64,000 nucleotides of DNA, taken from the NCBI RefSeq assembly GCF_000347775.1, contig NZ_APAT01000015.1, positions 310,001 to 374,000 on the forward strand, given 5' to 3'. The notes under the pieces are model-generated. The model was not told where the DNA came from, searched no databases, and worked only from the letters and a program-made list of their open reading frames with translations. The stretch's first letter is position 1. The number at the start of each line of letters is the position of its first letter. Shown here piece after piece: positions 39,778-51,032 of this stretch. Position numbers and translations under genes: made by a program. This stretch comes from Marinobacter santoriniensis NKSG1. Its GTDB lineage: Bacteria > Pseudomonadota > Gammaproteobacteria > Pseudomonadales > Oleiphilaceae.

Positions 39778-40223
39778 CCTGGACACCACACGCCACCGTC
39801 GCTGTCATTGTCGAAGACACGGAAGGCCGCTTTCTCATGGTTGAGGAGGTCAGTGCAGGCCGTATCGTCTTCAACCAGCCAGCCGGCCATATCGAGGAAG
39901 ACGAGCCCATTCTGGATGCGGTTCGCCGAGAGGCGCTGGAGGAGACCGGATGGGACATAGAACCCCGATACTTCCTTGGCATGTACACCTACAAGGCTCC
40001 GGCCAACGGTGTCACCTACCACCGCTTCTGCTATGTCGCCGATGCGGTGAACCACAGGTCTGACGAGCTTGACGATGGCATCCTTGCCGCCCATTGGCTG
40101 ACGCTGGATGACATCCGGGCACTCGGCGATCAGTTGCGCAGCCCGCTGGTTCTGCAGTGCATAGAAGATTACCGAAATGGCCGCCGTTACCCGCTGGACG
40201 TGGTGGTCGAAGCGCAGACGTAA
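39774..40223 (+). CDS. nudJ: NUDIX hydrolase, NudJ type
   Basis: 149 residues. NUDIX box [25 protein letters not shown] at about residues 39-63 carries the G-x5-E-x7-REUxEExGU pattern. NudJ of E. coli hydrolyses HMP-pyrophosphate and nucleoside diphosphates, and the same gene precedes mnmA there. ATGA overlap with rluE. Confidence 0.9.
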   Translation: MTWTPHATVAVIVEDTEGRFLMVEEVSAGRIVFNQPAGHIEEDEPILDAVRREALEETGWDIEPRYFLGMYTYKAPANGVTYHRFCYVADAVNHRSDELDDGILAAHWLTLDDIRALGDQLRSPLVLQCIEDYRNGRRYPLDVVVEAQT

Positions 40224-40271
40224 CGGGCCAGAAATGCTAGACTCGCGGCTTTTATTCAACATGGGGCTGAA

Positions 40272-41453
40272 ATGAGCAACAAGCCTGAAGTCATCTCGCC
40301 GGAATCCACCCGGGTGATCGTTGGCATGTCCGGTGGTGTCGACTCTTCCGTGGCTGCCTGGCTTCTGAAGGATCAGGGCTACCAGGTTGAAGGCCTGTTC
40401 ATGAAGAACTGGGACGAGGACGACGGCACCGAGTACTGTACGGCCATGACCGACCTTGCCGACGCTCAGGCCGTGGCAGATGCCATTGGCATCAAGCTCC
40501 ACACCGCCAGTTTCGCGGCGGAATACTGGGACCGGGTGTTCGAACACTTCTTGTCCGAATACAGCGCCGGACGAACCCCCAACCCGGACATTCTGTGCAA
40601 TAAAGAAGTAAAATTCCGGGCGTTTCTCGATTACGCCATCACCCTTGGCGCCGATTTCATCGCCACCGGACACTATGCCCGCCAGCGCCCGCTGGCCGAC
40701 GGTTCCGGCAGGGCCCAGTTGCTCAAAGGCCGCGATCCCAACAAGGACCAGAGCTATTTTCTGCATGCCGTATCCGGTGAACGGATTGCCAGAACCCTGT
40801 TTCCGGTCGGCGAACTGGAAAAGCCGGAGGTCCGGCGCATCGCTGAACAACAGGGCTTTGTCACTCACGACAAGAAAGACTCCACCGGCATCTGCTTTAT
40901 CGGCGAACGCAAGTTCCGCGACTTCCTGAAGCAGTATCTGCCCGCGCAACCGGGCGACATCGAAACGCCCGAGGGTCAGGTGATCGGTCGGCACCAGGGC
41001 CTGATGTACCACACCATCGGGCAGCGTCAGGGCCTGGGCATTGGCGGCCTGAGCGAATTCGGTGATGAACCGTGGTATGTCGCAGAGAAAGATCTTCATC
41101 GGAACGTCCTGATTGCCGTCCAGGGCAAACAGCATCCGCTGCTGTTTGCCCGCGGACTGATCTCCGCCGCGATCGACTGGGTTGCCGGAGAGGCGCCCGC
41201 CCGTCATTTCCGGTGCAAGGCCAAAACCCGTTATCGCCAACCCGATCAGGACTGCGAGGTGACACTCCTGGCCGACGGGGGCGTCAAGGTGATTTTCGAC
41301 GACCCACAAAGGGCCGTGACACCGGGCCAGTCGGTGGTTTTCTACGACGGCGAAGTCTGCCTTGGCGGGGGCGTCATCGAGGAGACCTGGAGAGACGACC
41401 AAGCAGTGCCCGAGCGGGCTGACACATCGGCACGCCATGGAATGAGCGCATGA
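40272..41453 (+). CDS. mnmA: tRNA 2-thiouridylase MnmA
   Basis: 393 residues. It thiolates U34 of tRNA-Lys, -Glu and -Gln with sulfur relayed from TusE. PP-loop [12 protein letters not shown] near residues 18-29, catalytic cysteines in [12 protein letters not shown] and [12 protein letters not shown]. The C-terminal beta-barrel domain is complete. It overlaps hflD by four bases. A possible TAGACT -10 lies at about 40235-40240. Confidence 0.96.
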   Translation: MSNKPEVISPESTRVIVGMSGGVDSSVAAWLLKDQGYQVEGLFMKNWDEDDGTEYCTAMTDLADAQAVADAIGIKLHTASFAAEYWDRVFEHFLSEYSAGRTPNPDILCNKEVKFRAFLDYAITLGADFIATGHYARQRPLADGSGRAQLLKGRDPNKDQSYFLHAVSGERIARTLFPVGELEKPEVRRIAEQQGFVTHDKKDSTGICFIGERKFRDFLKQYLPAQPGDIETPEGQVIGRHQGLMYHTIGQRQGLGIGGLSEFGDEPWYVAEKDLHRNVLIAVQGKQHPLLFARGLISAAIDWVAGEAPARHFRCKAKTRYRQPDQDCEVTLLADGGVKVIFDDPQRAVTPGQSVVFYDGEVCLGGGVIEETWRDDQAVPERADTSARHGMSA

Positions 41454-42088
41454 GTCGATCCCTTCACGATCAGACCCTGGCCCTGGCCGGCCTGTTCCAG
41501 GCCGCTGCGCTGGTGCAACAGATTGCCCATCGGGGTCAGTGCAGCGAAGCCAGTCTTGAAACCTCGATCCGTTCGCTGTTCGCAACCAATCCGGATAGCA
41601 CGCTCGACGTATTCGGTGGCGAACTGACGGACATACGGGAGGGCCTCGAGACGCTGGCGGCCATCATGGGCCAGCAGAGCAAGCCGGAAGATGTGGAAAT
41701 TCTCCGGTACACGCTTAACCTCGTCCACCTGGAGGCCAAGCTCCGGCGCCATCGGGACATGCTGGACGTCATCGGCAGCCGTATCGATCAGGCCCGTCAT
41801 ACCGCCAGTCATTTCGGTTATACCCACCCCAACCTCATCAGTAACCTGGCGTCCGTCTATACCGATACCATCAGTACCTTCCGCCAAAGGATTCAGGTAA
41901 CCGGCAATCCGACCGTGCTCCAACGGGAAGAGAACGCTGCCAAAGTGCGTGCACTCCTGCTTGCGGGGATTCGTTCCGCCGTCCTGTGGCATCAGAGTGG
42001 GGGCCGTCGCTGGCAACTGCTGTTCGTACGCCGAAAAATCATACAGCACGCCCGGGAACTGGCCGAGCAGTCACGCCAGTTGCCTTAA
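41450..42088 (+). CDS. hflD: HflD-family protein
   Basis: 212 residues, mostly helical, matching the HflD family ([22 protein letters not shown] near the N-terminus and [23 protein letters not shown]). HflD is a peripheral membrane protein first known for affecting lambda lysogeny; its normal role is unclear. The mnmA-hflD-purB order is conserved in gammaproteobacteria. Confidence 0.92.
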   Translation: MSRSLHDQTLALAGLFQAAALVQQIAHRGQCSEASLETSIRSLFATNPDSTLDVFGGELTDIREGLETLAAIMGQQSKPEDVEILRYTLNLVHLEAKLRRHRDMLDVIGSRIDQARHTASHFGYTHPNLISNLASVYTDTISTFRQRIQVTGNPTVLQREENAAKVRALLLAGIRSAVLWHQSGGRRWQLLFVRRKIIQHARELAEQSRQLP

Positions 42089-42105
42089 TCCTGCCCGGTT
42101 TAACG

Positions 42106-42134
42106 CTGATTCCCGTCCCGGCCTGGTGTATCAT
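42106..42134 (+). promoter_or_regulatory. Candidate promoter of purB
   Basis: CTGATT (42106-42111), 17-base spacer, TATCAT (42129-42134), 54 bases before the purB ATG. Confidence 0.5.
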
Positions 42135-42169
42135 GGGCGGCCTAATTTCCGTTTGTTTCGATTCTTTGA

Positions 42170-43555
<1,386 letters not shown>

Positions 43556-43570
43556 AGACAGGAGCACACC

Positions 43571-44722
43571 ATGGACATGCTGGGCGGACTGACACCCTCC
43601 GAGTTTCTGCGGGACTACTGGCAGAAAAAGCCTTTGGTCATCCGTCAGGCCTTTCCCGGCTTCAAGTGCCCCGTCAGCGCCGATGAGCTCGCCGGACTGG
43701 CCTGCGAAGAGGGCGTCGAGTCCCGGATTGTAATCGAGAACGATAACGGCAAACCATGGCAGCTTCACAATGGGCCATTCACCGCCGACCGTTTCGAGGC
43801 CCTGCCCGAACAGGACTGGACGCTCCTGATCCAGGGGCTGGATCACTGGGTTCCGGAGATTGCCGATCTGCTTGAGCATTTCCGGTTCATTCCGAACTGG
43901 CGCCTCGACGACATCATGGCGAGCTATGCCCCCCGGGGCGGCAGCGTTGGCCCCCATTACGACCAGTACGACGTCTTTCTGCTCCAGGCCGAAGGCCATC
44001 GCGAGTGGACCTTTGGTGGTCATTGCGACCATACCTCCGCACGGATTGAGGGAACGCCCCTGCGTATTCTCAGCGGCTGGGACGGCGAGGAAACGGTCAC
44101 CCTGGCTCCCGGAGACATGCTGTATCTCCCCCCCGGCATCGGACACCACGGCATAGCGCAGGACGACTGCATTACCCTGTCGGTGGGCTTTCGGGCACCG
44201 ACCGTCGACGACCTGTTGACCGGTTTCACGGATTTTCTGTGCAGCAAGTCCGATGCGGATGATCACCTGAACGACCCGGACCTGCAGGTTCAGGCCAATC
44301 CGGGCACGATTGCCCCGGACGTGATTGATCGGCTCGACCGGGTCCTTCGCGCAAAACTGGAAGACCGGAGGCAGCTGGCGCTCTGGTTCGGGCAATATGC
44401 AACGGCACCCAAGAGCCTGGACATTGTCGTATCGGCAGAAGAACCTGCGGCCGAAGAAGATCTCGCTGAAGCCATCCGGGCCGGCGAATCACTCCGGTGG
44501 AACGAGGGGTCACGCTTTGCCTACCATGAGCTGGGGGAAGAAACCGCACTTTTCGTGGACGGCGAACAATATCTTCTCCGGGGAGATGCGCGCCCGATTG
44601 CCCCCCTCCTTTGTGCCGGCGCACGAATCGACATGGGCGCGTTGAGACCTCTGACAGAGGATCCCGCCCTGCTCGGACTTCTCACCAGGCTCTACAATCA
44701 GGGATCCGTCTATTTCGAATAG
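43571..44722 (+). CDS. roxA: Ribosomal protein uL16 3-hydroxylase (RoxA/YcfD)
   Basis: 383-residue JmjC-type 2-oxoglutarate oxygenase that hydroxylates an arginine of ribosomal protein L16. Metal triad H129-x-D131 (GPHYDQYDVFLLQ) and H192 (PPGIGHHGIAQ). The C-terminal dimerisation and winged-helix part (about 210-383) is present. The N-terminal EFLRDYWQKKPLVIRQAF is the family hallmark. Confidence 0.93.
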   Translation: MDMLGGLTPSEFLRDYWQKKPLVIRQAFPGFKCPVSADELAGLACEEGVESRIVIENDNGKPWQLHNGPFTADRFEALPEQDWTLLIQGLDHWVPEIADLLEHFRFIPNWRLDDIMASYAPRGGSVGPHYDQYDVFLLQAEGHREWTFGGHCDHTSARIEGTPLRILSGWDGEETVTLAPGDMLYLPPGIGHHGIAQDDCITLSVGFRAPTVDDLLTGFTDFLCSKSDADDHLNDPDLQVQANPGTIAPDVIDRLDRVLRAKLEDRRQLALWFGQYATAPKSLDIVVSAEEPAAEEDLAEAIRAGESLRWNEGSRFAYHELGEETALFVDGEQYLLRGDARPIAPLLCAGARIDMGALRPLTEDPALLGLLTRLYNQGSVYFE

Positions 44723-44729
44723 GAGTGCT

Positions 44730-45695
44730 ATGACCATCCGGTTCCGAAAGTACAGCTGGCAGCTGGCGCCCGGTCAGCTCCGGGACATTCGTCAGAAGGT
44801 TTTTATCGACGAACAGAACGTACCCCCGGAGCTGGAGTGGGACGACACCGACGAGATCGCGGATCATTACCTGGCAGTGCTACCGGACAACACGCCGATC
44901 GGCGTCGCGCGCCTTTTCCCGGCCCTGGATGAAACCGGCCATATCGGCCGCATGGCCATCCTGCCGGAACACCGGGGCAAAGGGTTTGGCGAGGCGCTGC
45001 TTCGGCACCTGATGGCGGAGGCCGCACCCCAGTTTGGCGAATTGCGTCTTTCAGCCCAGGAACACGCCGTCCCCTTCTATCGCCGGTCGGGCTTTCACGT
45101 CTGTTCGGATGTCTACGATGACGCAGGCATTCCCCACTACGACATGCGCTGCCTGGGCCCCAGGCTGGCCATGGAGGCGCTGCCCGATAACGCATATCCC
45201 GCCATCCTTGGGGTAGACCAGACCAGCTGGCTGTTCGATACCGAAGGGCGCATGCTCGCCCTGATGGATGCACTCGCAGGCCAGGCCAGGCAACGGTTAT
45301 GGCTTTACGATCGGCTCCTGGAACACGATCTTTACGACCGAAGCCGCTTCCGGGAACTGATCTCTGCGCTGGCACGCGGTCACAGACTCAGCGAAGTGCG
45401 GCTGTTGATTCACGATGACAAACCCCTGGTCAAGCGTCGCCACAAACTGGTGGAACTGATGCGTCGACTGCCGAGCCGTATCGAGCTGCGCCTGACCAAC
45501 GATGACTATCCGCTGGAAGACCAGCCGTTCATGCTGGTCGATCGCGAAGGCGTGCTGTATCGGCACGATTTCTACAAGCCGGAAGGGTTTGGCAAATTTG
45601 CCGACGGCGGCAGGGTCAAACTGCTTTCTGAAAGCTTCCAGAGGATGTGGGACGCCGGCCGGAGCTCACTGGAACTGCGGGAATTACCGCTCTGA
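44730..45695 (+). CDS. GNAT N-acetyltransferase with a second C-terminal domain
   Basis: 321 residues. Residues 1-145 are a GNAT domain of the ElaA/YjdJ sort: RQKVFIDEQNVPPELEWDDTDEIADHYLA, then the acetyl-CoA loop ILPEHRGKGFGEALLRHLM. Residues about 160-320 are a separate domain (LDVDQ-like start GVDQTSWLFDTEGRMLALMDALAGQARQRLWLYDRLLEHDLYDRSRFRELISALARG) that I believe matches DUF7931, possibly phospholipase-D-like in fold, without a clear HKD motif. The acyl acceptor is unknown. It follows roxA by 7 bases. Its end overlaps the convergent LysR gene by 12 bases. Confidence 0.82.
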   Translation: MTIRFRKYSWQLAPGQLRDIRQKVFIDEQNVPPELEWDDTDEIADHYLAVLPDNTPIGVARLFPALDETGHIGRMAILPEHRGKGFGEALLRHLMAEAAPQFGELRLSAQEHAVPFYRRSGFHVCSDVYDDAGIPHYDMRCLGPRLAMEALPDNAYPAILGVDQTSWLFDTEGRMLALMDALAGQARQRLWLYDRLLEHDLYDRSRFRELISALARGHRLSEVRLLIHDDKPLVKRRHKLVELMRRLPSRIELRLTNDDYPLEDQPFMLVDREGVLYRHDFYKPEGFGKFADGGRVKLLSESFQRMWDAGRSSLELRELPL

Positions 45696-46694
45696 GGAAC
45701 GGACCTGAGGCAGGTCCGATGCTTCAAAACGGGCCCCGAAATCCGCAAACTCCGCATCCACCTCTTCCGCAACTTCCGCGATCAGTTTCCGCAACCACTG
45801 GTGATCGGTGTTGTGCTGGAGTAACGGGCTCCAGGCCATTTTCAGCTCGAAGGGCGGAATTTCAAACGGTGGCACCTTGACCACCAGGTTGGGGTTATCT
45901 TTCTGCAGCCATGCCGCCCGTGACGGCAGCGTTGCAATCAGGTCGTGCTGCTCGGCGAGCAGCATCGCCACCTGATAATGACGGGTAAACACGGAAATCT
46001 GCCGCTTCCGCCCCATCCTGGACAGCGCCTCGTCGACCCAGCCCAGTCTCTGGACATCCTTCGGATTGACCCCGACGCCAACCCCAAAGCCGGTTTTACT
46101 GACCCAGATATGGCTGGCGTCCAGGTAGGTATCCAGTGTGAAAGGCTCTTTGAGAATCGGATTCCGGACGTTCATCAGGCAGGCAAAGTATTCGGCCCAG
46201 AGGGTTTTCTGATGGAACGACTGGGGAATCTTGTCAAACCGGTTGATGGCCATATCCAGCCGGCCCTGCTCCACATCCAGGAAACTCACGTCACTGGGGG
46301 TGAGTACATCCAGCGTGACATTCGGAGCTTCCTGACGAATCCGGCGAAGCACCCGGGGCATCAGGCAGGATTCGGCATAATCACTGGCCATGATCCGGAA
46401 AACCCGATGGCTCTCCATGGCTGAAAAGGGCGTTTTCTCCTGAACCGTCTGTTCGATATCCGACAGAATCCCCCGTACCATCGGCTGTAACTCCCGGGCA
46501 CGTTCGGTGGCGGTCATCCCCTCACTGGTTCTGACCAGCAGGGGATCGGCGAACAGATCCCGAAGCCGCCGAAGGCCATTACTCATGGCAGGCTGGGTAA
46601 TCCCGAGATGGTTGGCCGCCTTGGTGACATTGCGCTCCCGGAGCAGAACATCCAGGTAAACCAGAAGATTGAGATCGACTCGGGAAAGATCCAC
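45684..46694 (-). CDS. LysR-family transcriptional regulator
   Basis: 336 residues. Helix-turn-helix in residues 1-65 (LNLLVYLDVLLRERNVTKAANHLGITQPAMSNGLRRLRDLFADPLLVR) and a C-terminal inducer-binding domain. The RDLFADPLLVR and TPTERA-like spacing are of the NodD/DntR subgroup. No co-oriented metabolic gene is next to it, so the target is unknown. A T-N11-A palindrome 78 bases upstream of its start is a candidate autoregulatory site. Confidence 0.88.
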   Translation of the reverse strand: MDLSRVDLNLLVYLDVLLRERNVTKAANHLGITQPAMSNGLRRLRDLFADPLLVRTSEGMTATERARELQPMVRGILSDIEQTVQEKTPFSAMESHRVFRIMASDYAESCLMPRVLRRIRQEAPNVTLDVLTPSDVSFLDVEQGRLDMAINRFDKIPQSFHQKTLWAEYFACLMNVRNPILKEPFTLDTYLDASHIWVSKTGFGVGVGVNPKDVQRLGWVDEALSRMGRKRQISVFTRHYQVAMLLAEQHDLIATLPSRAAWLQKDNPNLVVKVPPFEIPPFELKMAWSPLLQHNTDHQWLRKLIAEVAEEVDAEFADFGARFEASDLPQVRSSER

Positions 46695-46771
46695 AGCTGC
46701 CTCCCTGAAGATAGTGGCAATCAGACTGCCAAAACGTTACATTCACCAAACCAATATACGCCATTTTAAAG

Positions 46772-46786
46772 ATTCACGAAATGAAT
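46772..46786. promoter_or_regulatory. Candidate LysR-type operator
   Basis: ATTCA-CGAAA-TGAAT, an inverted repeat that contains the T-N11-A LysR pattern. It lies in the gap between the divergent LysR gene and the membrane-anchored hypothetical gene. Confidence 0.45.
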
Positions 46787-46924
46787 GAAGCGAACTTTCA
46801 CATTTCAAAACGGATTCGAATGGCTATTTCTGCTAGTCTGATTGTTGAATAATATCGGCAAGTTGTGGCCGGTTCTTCACGCCAGTCACCGACAGTTCCC
46901 GAAGCCGGAGTCCACGCTGACATC

Positions 46925-47695
46925 ATGAATACCATAACAGTCGTTCTTTTACTGGCGGGCATTGTGACCGTCTCGATAGCGATCATCGTTCTGAGCCAGA
47001 TGCGTGAAAAGGCCCGAATAGAGCGTGCCAGGAAAATCACGGCCCAGGAAGACGCCTACAATCGGGCCAACCGTCTGCTCACCGAAATCCCGGGCCAGTA
47101 CCTCACCCCGGACCTCAAGCTGCTCATTCTCAAGCGCATGGAGGAAGCCTGCAACGAGCTGGCATCGCTGAAATCCAACCTCCCGGTCCAGCAATGGCGC
47201 AATGGCGTACTCCAGACCAAGAAAGCCGTTATGGAGAACAAGGATTCCCGCCCCCCGGTCAAGATTGACTCTCCGGACAAGTCCAATTACGTCAAAGAAC
47301 TCCTCCAGAACCTCTTCAAGATGATTGAAGGGATGCACAAAAGCGGCAACATCAATACGTCTACCGCCAAGAAAAATCTCAAATACGTGCTGTTCCTCGT
47401 CCACAAGACCCATGCGGACCTCCACGTTTTCCAGGCCCGCGATTTTGTGCGCCAGAACCAGATCCGCAAGGCGATCCACGCTTATCATCTCGCCAGCACG
47501 GAAATGGGCAAGTCCAAGGACAACCCTCTCGCCATGAAAGCCGTCAAGAGCTTCCGCACGCGGATCAAGGAGCTTGAGGCAATGAGTGCAGATGGTGTGG
47601 ACAGCAGCGCAGAGTCCCACTCCAAGCTGGATCGGGAATGGGACAACTTCCTTCACGACACCGAGTGGAAGAAGAAAGCGGACTACGACGATTGA
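46925..47695 (+). CDS. Membrane-anchored protein of unknown function
   Basis: 256 residues. It begins with a transmembrane helix (MNTITVVLLLAGIVTVSIAIIVLSQ), then a long, charged, probably helical cytoplasmic part with no recognisable catalytic motif. The segment KAIHAYHLASTEMGKSKDNPLAMKAVKSFRTRIKELEAM resembles a single tetratricopeptide-like helix pair. I start at ATG 46925, where the hydrophobic helix begins; an upstream in-frame GTG at 46865 is less likely. It precedes the SagS-like kinase by 54 bases and may belong to the same transcript. Confidence 0.7.
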   Translation: MNTITVVLLLAGIVTVSIAIIVLSQMREKARIERARKITAQEDAYNRANRLLTEIPGQYLTPDLKLLILKRMEEACNELASLKSNLPVQQWRNGVLQTKKAVMENKDSRPPVKIDSPDKSNYVKELLQNLFKMIEGMHKSGNINTSTAKKNLKYVLFLVHKTHADLHVFQARDFVRQNQIRKAIHAYHLASTEMGKSKDNPLAMKAVKSFRTRIKELEAMSADGVDSSAESHSKLDREWDNFLHDTEWKKKADYDD

Positions 47696-47749
47696 GCGTC
47701 CGGCGGTGCAGGCACTGCCTTCAGACAGCAACAGGGAAGTCAGAAAGCA

Positions 47750-50098
47750 GTGAGTAACTGGTTCCGGAAAAGACTCTCTTACCGACTGACCCGGGACACC
47801 GTTCTGGTCGCCATGGCGGTCGGCCTGGTGCTGAACCTGATCCAGATCACCCTCGACTACTTCAGTGCCCGCGAATCGATGGAGTCCGAAGTTCACGCGT
47901 TGATGGAAATCAGCCAGAGCCCCGCGTCCCAGATCGCCTACAACATAGACGTACGACTCGCAGAAGAGCTGCTTGACGGGCTTTTGCGCCACCCGGCCAC
48001 GATCGACGCCCGCATTATAGACAGCGAAGGCCTGACCATGGCGGCCGCCAGCCAGAGCAGCCTGTCATCGCCCTATCGCTGGCTGAGCGATCTGCTGTTT
48101 GGTGAGAGCCTGACCTTTTCGTCCGAACTCCACGTGAAACAGCTTCAGGATCTGCCCCTCGGGCGCCTCGTTGTCACCATTGATACCTACCATTACGGGC
48201 TCCAGTTCCTGGAACGAAGCCTTTACACCCTGGTCAGCGGGCTGCTGAAAAGTCTGGCTCTGTCGGCTGCCCTGCTTGCGATCTTCTACGTAGTTCTGAC
48301 CCGCCCGATGCTGAACGTTATCGGAGCTCTCAGCCGTGTGACGGCCAATTCCCCCGAGAAAATCCGGCCTCCGGTACCAGCGGGACACGGGGAGGATGAG
48401 ATCGGGACCATGGTGGGCATCATCAATCAACACCTGGAGGCGATTGACTCCAGCCTCGTTCAACTGCGCTCTGCCGAAAGCGCCATGAAGAATTATTCCA
48501 GCCAGCTGGAGCAGGAAGTTGCGGATCGAACCCGAGAAATTTCCGAGAAGAACTCCGCACTGCAACGGGGCAACAACGCCCTTGTCCGGGCCAAGGAGGA
48601 CGCGGTTCGCCGGGCCAAAGGTCGTGCCAACTTCCTGGCCAGCATGAGCCACGAAATCCGCACACCGCTCAATGGCCTGCTGGGCATGCTCGGTCTGGCC
48701 GTCGAGGGCGAGCTCGACCCGGTACAACGCAATCGCATAGAGATCGCGCTCAATGCCGGCGAAAGCCTGATGAACCTGCTCAACGACATACTCGACATAT
48801 CCAAGGTCGAAGCGGGCAAGCTGGACCTCGAGAACATTCCCTTCAGCCTGCGTCATCTCATCGAGGAGTGCGCCACCCTCCATGCACAGCAGGCCCGGCG
48901 AAAGGGGATCGATCTGGTCACCGAGGTCGATCCGGATTTGCCGGAACAGTTCCTGGGAGACCCGACGCGAACGCGACAGATCCTCAACAACCTGATCAGC
49001 AACGCAATAAAATTTACCGATAAGGGTCTCGTGCGGGTCAAGGCAAGCTATTCCGCGGGCAGTTTCCGGCTTGAAGTGATCGATACCGGTATCGGGATGT
49101 CGAAACAGGGGCTTCACCGGATCTTCTCAGCGTTTTCCCAGGCCGATTCCGACACCACCCGGCGCTACGGCGGAACCGGTCTGGGCCTGACGTTGTGCCG
49201 TCAGCTCGTGGAACGGATGCACGGTCAGATACTGGTGGATTCAAGCGAAGGGACCGGCACGCACTTTACGGTGACGCTGCCCTTCCCGATCCACGAAACC
49301 GAAGAAGCCAGCATCCTCTCCGACAACGCGATGGAGGCTTTACGGGACATCGGAGTCGCCCTGGCCATTCCGACCAGCTACCCCCACCGACCCGCACTTG
49401 AAAGCCAACTGCGCGCCTGGCATATCCCGGTGCGGGGCGCGAGCCGCCACCCGGAAGGGATCCTCCTGATTGCCATTGATGGCGATGATGCTGAATCGCT
49501 CGCCTATGCGGACAACTGGTCCGGAACCGGTGTGGTCATTGCCGGCACCCAGATCAACCAGGTGTCCCGACATACCCGATACCCGTTATTGTCGCTGCCC
49601 ATGCGCCGTGACGAGCTCTTCCAACGGCTCTGCCAGGCAGCCGGGATCGAGATTGGGGAATCCCCCGGACACCAGGCGGACACTCCGCCACTTCAGCCCG
49701 TCCGGCCCCTGTCCATCCTGCTGGTGGAAGACAACGAGGTAAACCAGATGGTCGCCACCAGTCTGCTGAAAAAGCTGGGCCACCGGGTTGATCAGGCCGA
49801 GAACGGCGAACGCGCCCTGGACGCCCTGGAAAGCCACCGCTACGACCTGGTTCTAATGGACTGTCAGATGCCGGTCATGGACGGTTACGAGACCACACGC
49901 CGGATTCGTCAGAACCCGGCCTATGACGGGCTTCCCATCATTGCCGTTACCGCCAACGTCATGCAGGGCGACAGGGAAAGCTGCATTGCCGCTGGCATGA
50001 ACGATTACATCACCAAGCCCTATAACCGGGAACAGCTCAGAGCGATGATCGAGCGTTGGGCGCCGAACCCGCCTCCAGCATCTCCAGAACAGCCCTGA
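47750..50098 (+). CDS. sagS: SagS-like hybrid sensor histidine kinase/response regulator
   Basis: 782 residues. Two transmembrane helices (about 18-38 and 162-186) flank a periplasmic sensor; a HAMP-like linker and coiled coil follow. HisKA with H301 (SMSHEIRTPLNG), HATPase with NAIKFTDKG, DTGIGM and GGTGLGL, a degenerate receiver-like segment at about 515-640, and a true receiver from about 654 with phospho-acceptor D704 (LVLMDCQMP) and the lysine in ITKPYNREQ. No Hpt domain. Length, domains and the downstream ospR-gpx-aminotransferase-htpX order match P. aeruginosa SagS (PA2824), which controls attachment and the switch to biofilm growth. The name rests on synteny and architecture. Confidence 0.78.
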   Translation: MSNWFRKRLSYRLTRDTVLVAMAVGLVLNLIQITLDYFSARESMESEVHALMEISQSPASQIAYNIDVRLAEELLDGLLRHPATIDARIIDSEGLTMAAASQSSLSSPYRWLSDLLFGESLTFSSELHVKQLQDLPLGRLVVTIDTYHYGLQFLERSLYTLVSGLLKSLALSAALLAIFYVVLTRPMLNVIGALSRVTANSPEKIRPPVPAGHGEDEIGTMVGIINQHLEAIDSSLVQLRSAESAMKNYSSQLEQEVADRTREISEKNSALQRGNNALVRAKEDAVRRAKGRANFLASMSHEIRTPLNGLLGMLGLAVEGELDPVQRNRIEIALNAGESLMNLLNDILDISKVEAGKLDLENIPFSLRHLIEECATLHAQQARRKGIDLVTEVDPDLPEQFLGDPTRTRQILNNLISNAIKFTDKGLVRVKASYSAGSFRLEVIDTGIGMSKQGLHRIFSAFSQADSDTTRRYGGTGLGLTLCRQLVERMHGQILVDSSEGTGTHFTVTLPFPIHETEEASILSDNAMEALRDIGVALAIPTSYPHRPALESQLRAWHIPVRGASRHPEGILLIAIDGDDAESLAYADNWSGTGVVIAGTQINQVSRHTRYPLLSLPMRRDELFQRLCQAAGIEIGESPGHQADTPPLQPVRPLSILLVEDNEVNQMVATSLLKKLGHRVDQAENGERALDALESHRYDLVLMDCQMPVMDGYETTRRIRQNPAYDGLPIIAVTANVMQGDRESCIAAGMNDYITKPYNREQLRAMIERWAPNPPPASPEQP

Positions 50099-50522
50099 GC
50101 TCATCCCTGAGCGCACCCAGACGCTCGGGTGGCAGATTCAGGTCGCACAGCAACCTGGCCGGAACATCCCTGGCCTGATCCTCAAGGGCCAGGCCTGCAT
50201 CCGTCAGCGATATGATGACGCTGCGTTCGTCGCCGGGGTCCCGGGAACGGGACAATAACCCACGCTCAGATAATCGCTTCAGAAGCGGCGTCAGAGTACC
50301 TGAGTCGAGTCGTAAACGGCGCCCGAGATCGGACACGTGCGTGACCTGACCTTGCCTGGCGTGCTCCCAAAGGACCAGCATCACCAGATACTGGGGGTAG
50401 GTAATTCCAAGCTGGTCCAGAATTGGCCGATACCGGGCAGTCACCGCTCGATTCGCCGCATACAGAGCAAAGCAGATCTGGTTGTCCAGGTTCAGTATCC
50501 CGGAAGAGTCTGGCTCATTCAT
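50037..50522 (-). CDS. ospR: OhrR/OspR-type MarR-family peroxide sensor
   Basis: 161 residues. MarR winged helix ([47 protein letters not shown]). The N-terminal [15 protein letters not shown] carries C17, the conserved reactive cysteine of one-cysteine OhrR proteins. OspR of P. aeruginosa represses the adjacent glutathione peroxidase gene in the same way. Start at ATG 50522, overlapping the gpx stop by four bases; the longer open frame lies inside gpx. Its 3' end overlaps the convergent kinase gene by 62 bases. Confidence 0.85.
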   Translation of the reverse strand: MNEPDSSGILNLDNQICFALYAANRAVTARYRPILDQLGITYPQYLVMLVLWEHARQGQVTHVSDLGRRLRLDSGTLTPLLKRLSERGLLSRSRDPGDERSVIISLTDAGLALEDQARDVPARLLCDLNLPPERLGALRDELRAVLEMLEAGSAPNARSSL

Positions 50523-51004
50523 AGCAGCGCTTCGATATCCTTCCGGATTGCCTCTGGCTTGGTCGTCGGCGGATAACGACGGACGACGTTGCCATCCGGG
50601 CCAACCAGGAATTTCGTAAAGTTCCATTTTACCTGTTCAGACCCCATTAAGCCCTTGGCCTCGTGTTTCAGGAACTGATACAGGGGGTGAGCGTTATCGC
50701 CATTGACCTCGATCTTGGCAAACATCGGGAAGTCGACGCCGTAGTTGAGGCTGCAAAACTGGCTGATGGCCGACTCATCTTCGGGATCCTGATTCATGAA
50801 CTGGTTGCAGGGAAATCCCAGCACCTCCAGCCCCCGGTCCCGAAGCGATTCATACAGCGATTGCAAACCCTCGAACTGCGGCGTAAAGCCACATTTGCTG
50901 GCCGTGTTCACTATCAGGAGCACCTTGCCCCGGAACTCGGACAGACTCCGTTCATTGCCCTGGATATCCCGGGCGGAAAAGTCATAAATACTCGGCTTCG
51001 TCAT
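50519..51004 (-). CDS. Glutathione peroxidase-family thiol peroxidase
   Basis: 161 residues. Peroxidatic C38 in [11 protein letters not shown] (cysteine, not selenocysteine), the GFPCNQF segment with the likely resolving cysteine, and [12 protein letters not shown]. These enzymes reduce hydrogen and organic peroxides, usually with thioredoxin. AGGAG lies 8 bases before the ATG at 51004. It is first in a gpx-ospR operon whose promoter is covered by a candidate operator. In P. aeruginosa an msrB gene sits next to gpx; it is absent here. Confidence 0.93.
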   Translation of the reverse strand: MTKPSIYDFSARDIQGNERSLSEFRGKVLLIVNTASKCGFTPQFEGLQSLYESLRDRGLEVLGFPCNQFMNQDPEDESAISQFCSLNYGVDFPMFAKIEVNGDNAHPLYQFLKHEAKGLMGSEQVKWNFTKFLVGPDGNVVRRYPPTTKPEAIRKDIEALL

Positions 51005-51032
51005 TCGATAGGCTCCTGTCTCGCATTTATCT

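Noticed and set aside
39705..41585. Minus-strand open frame of over 600 codons
   Set aside because: It runs antisense through nudJ and mnmA; its translation shows no recognisable domain.
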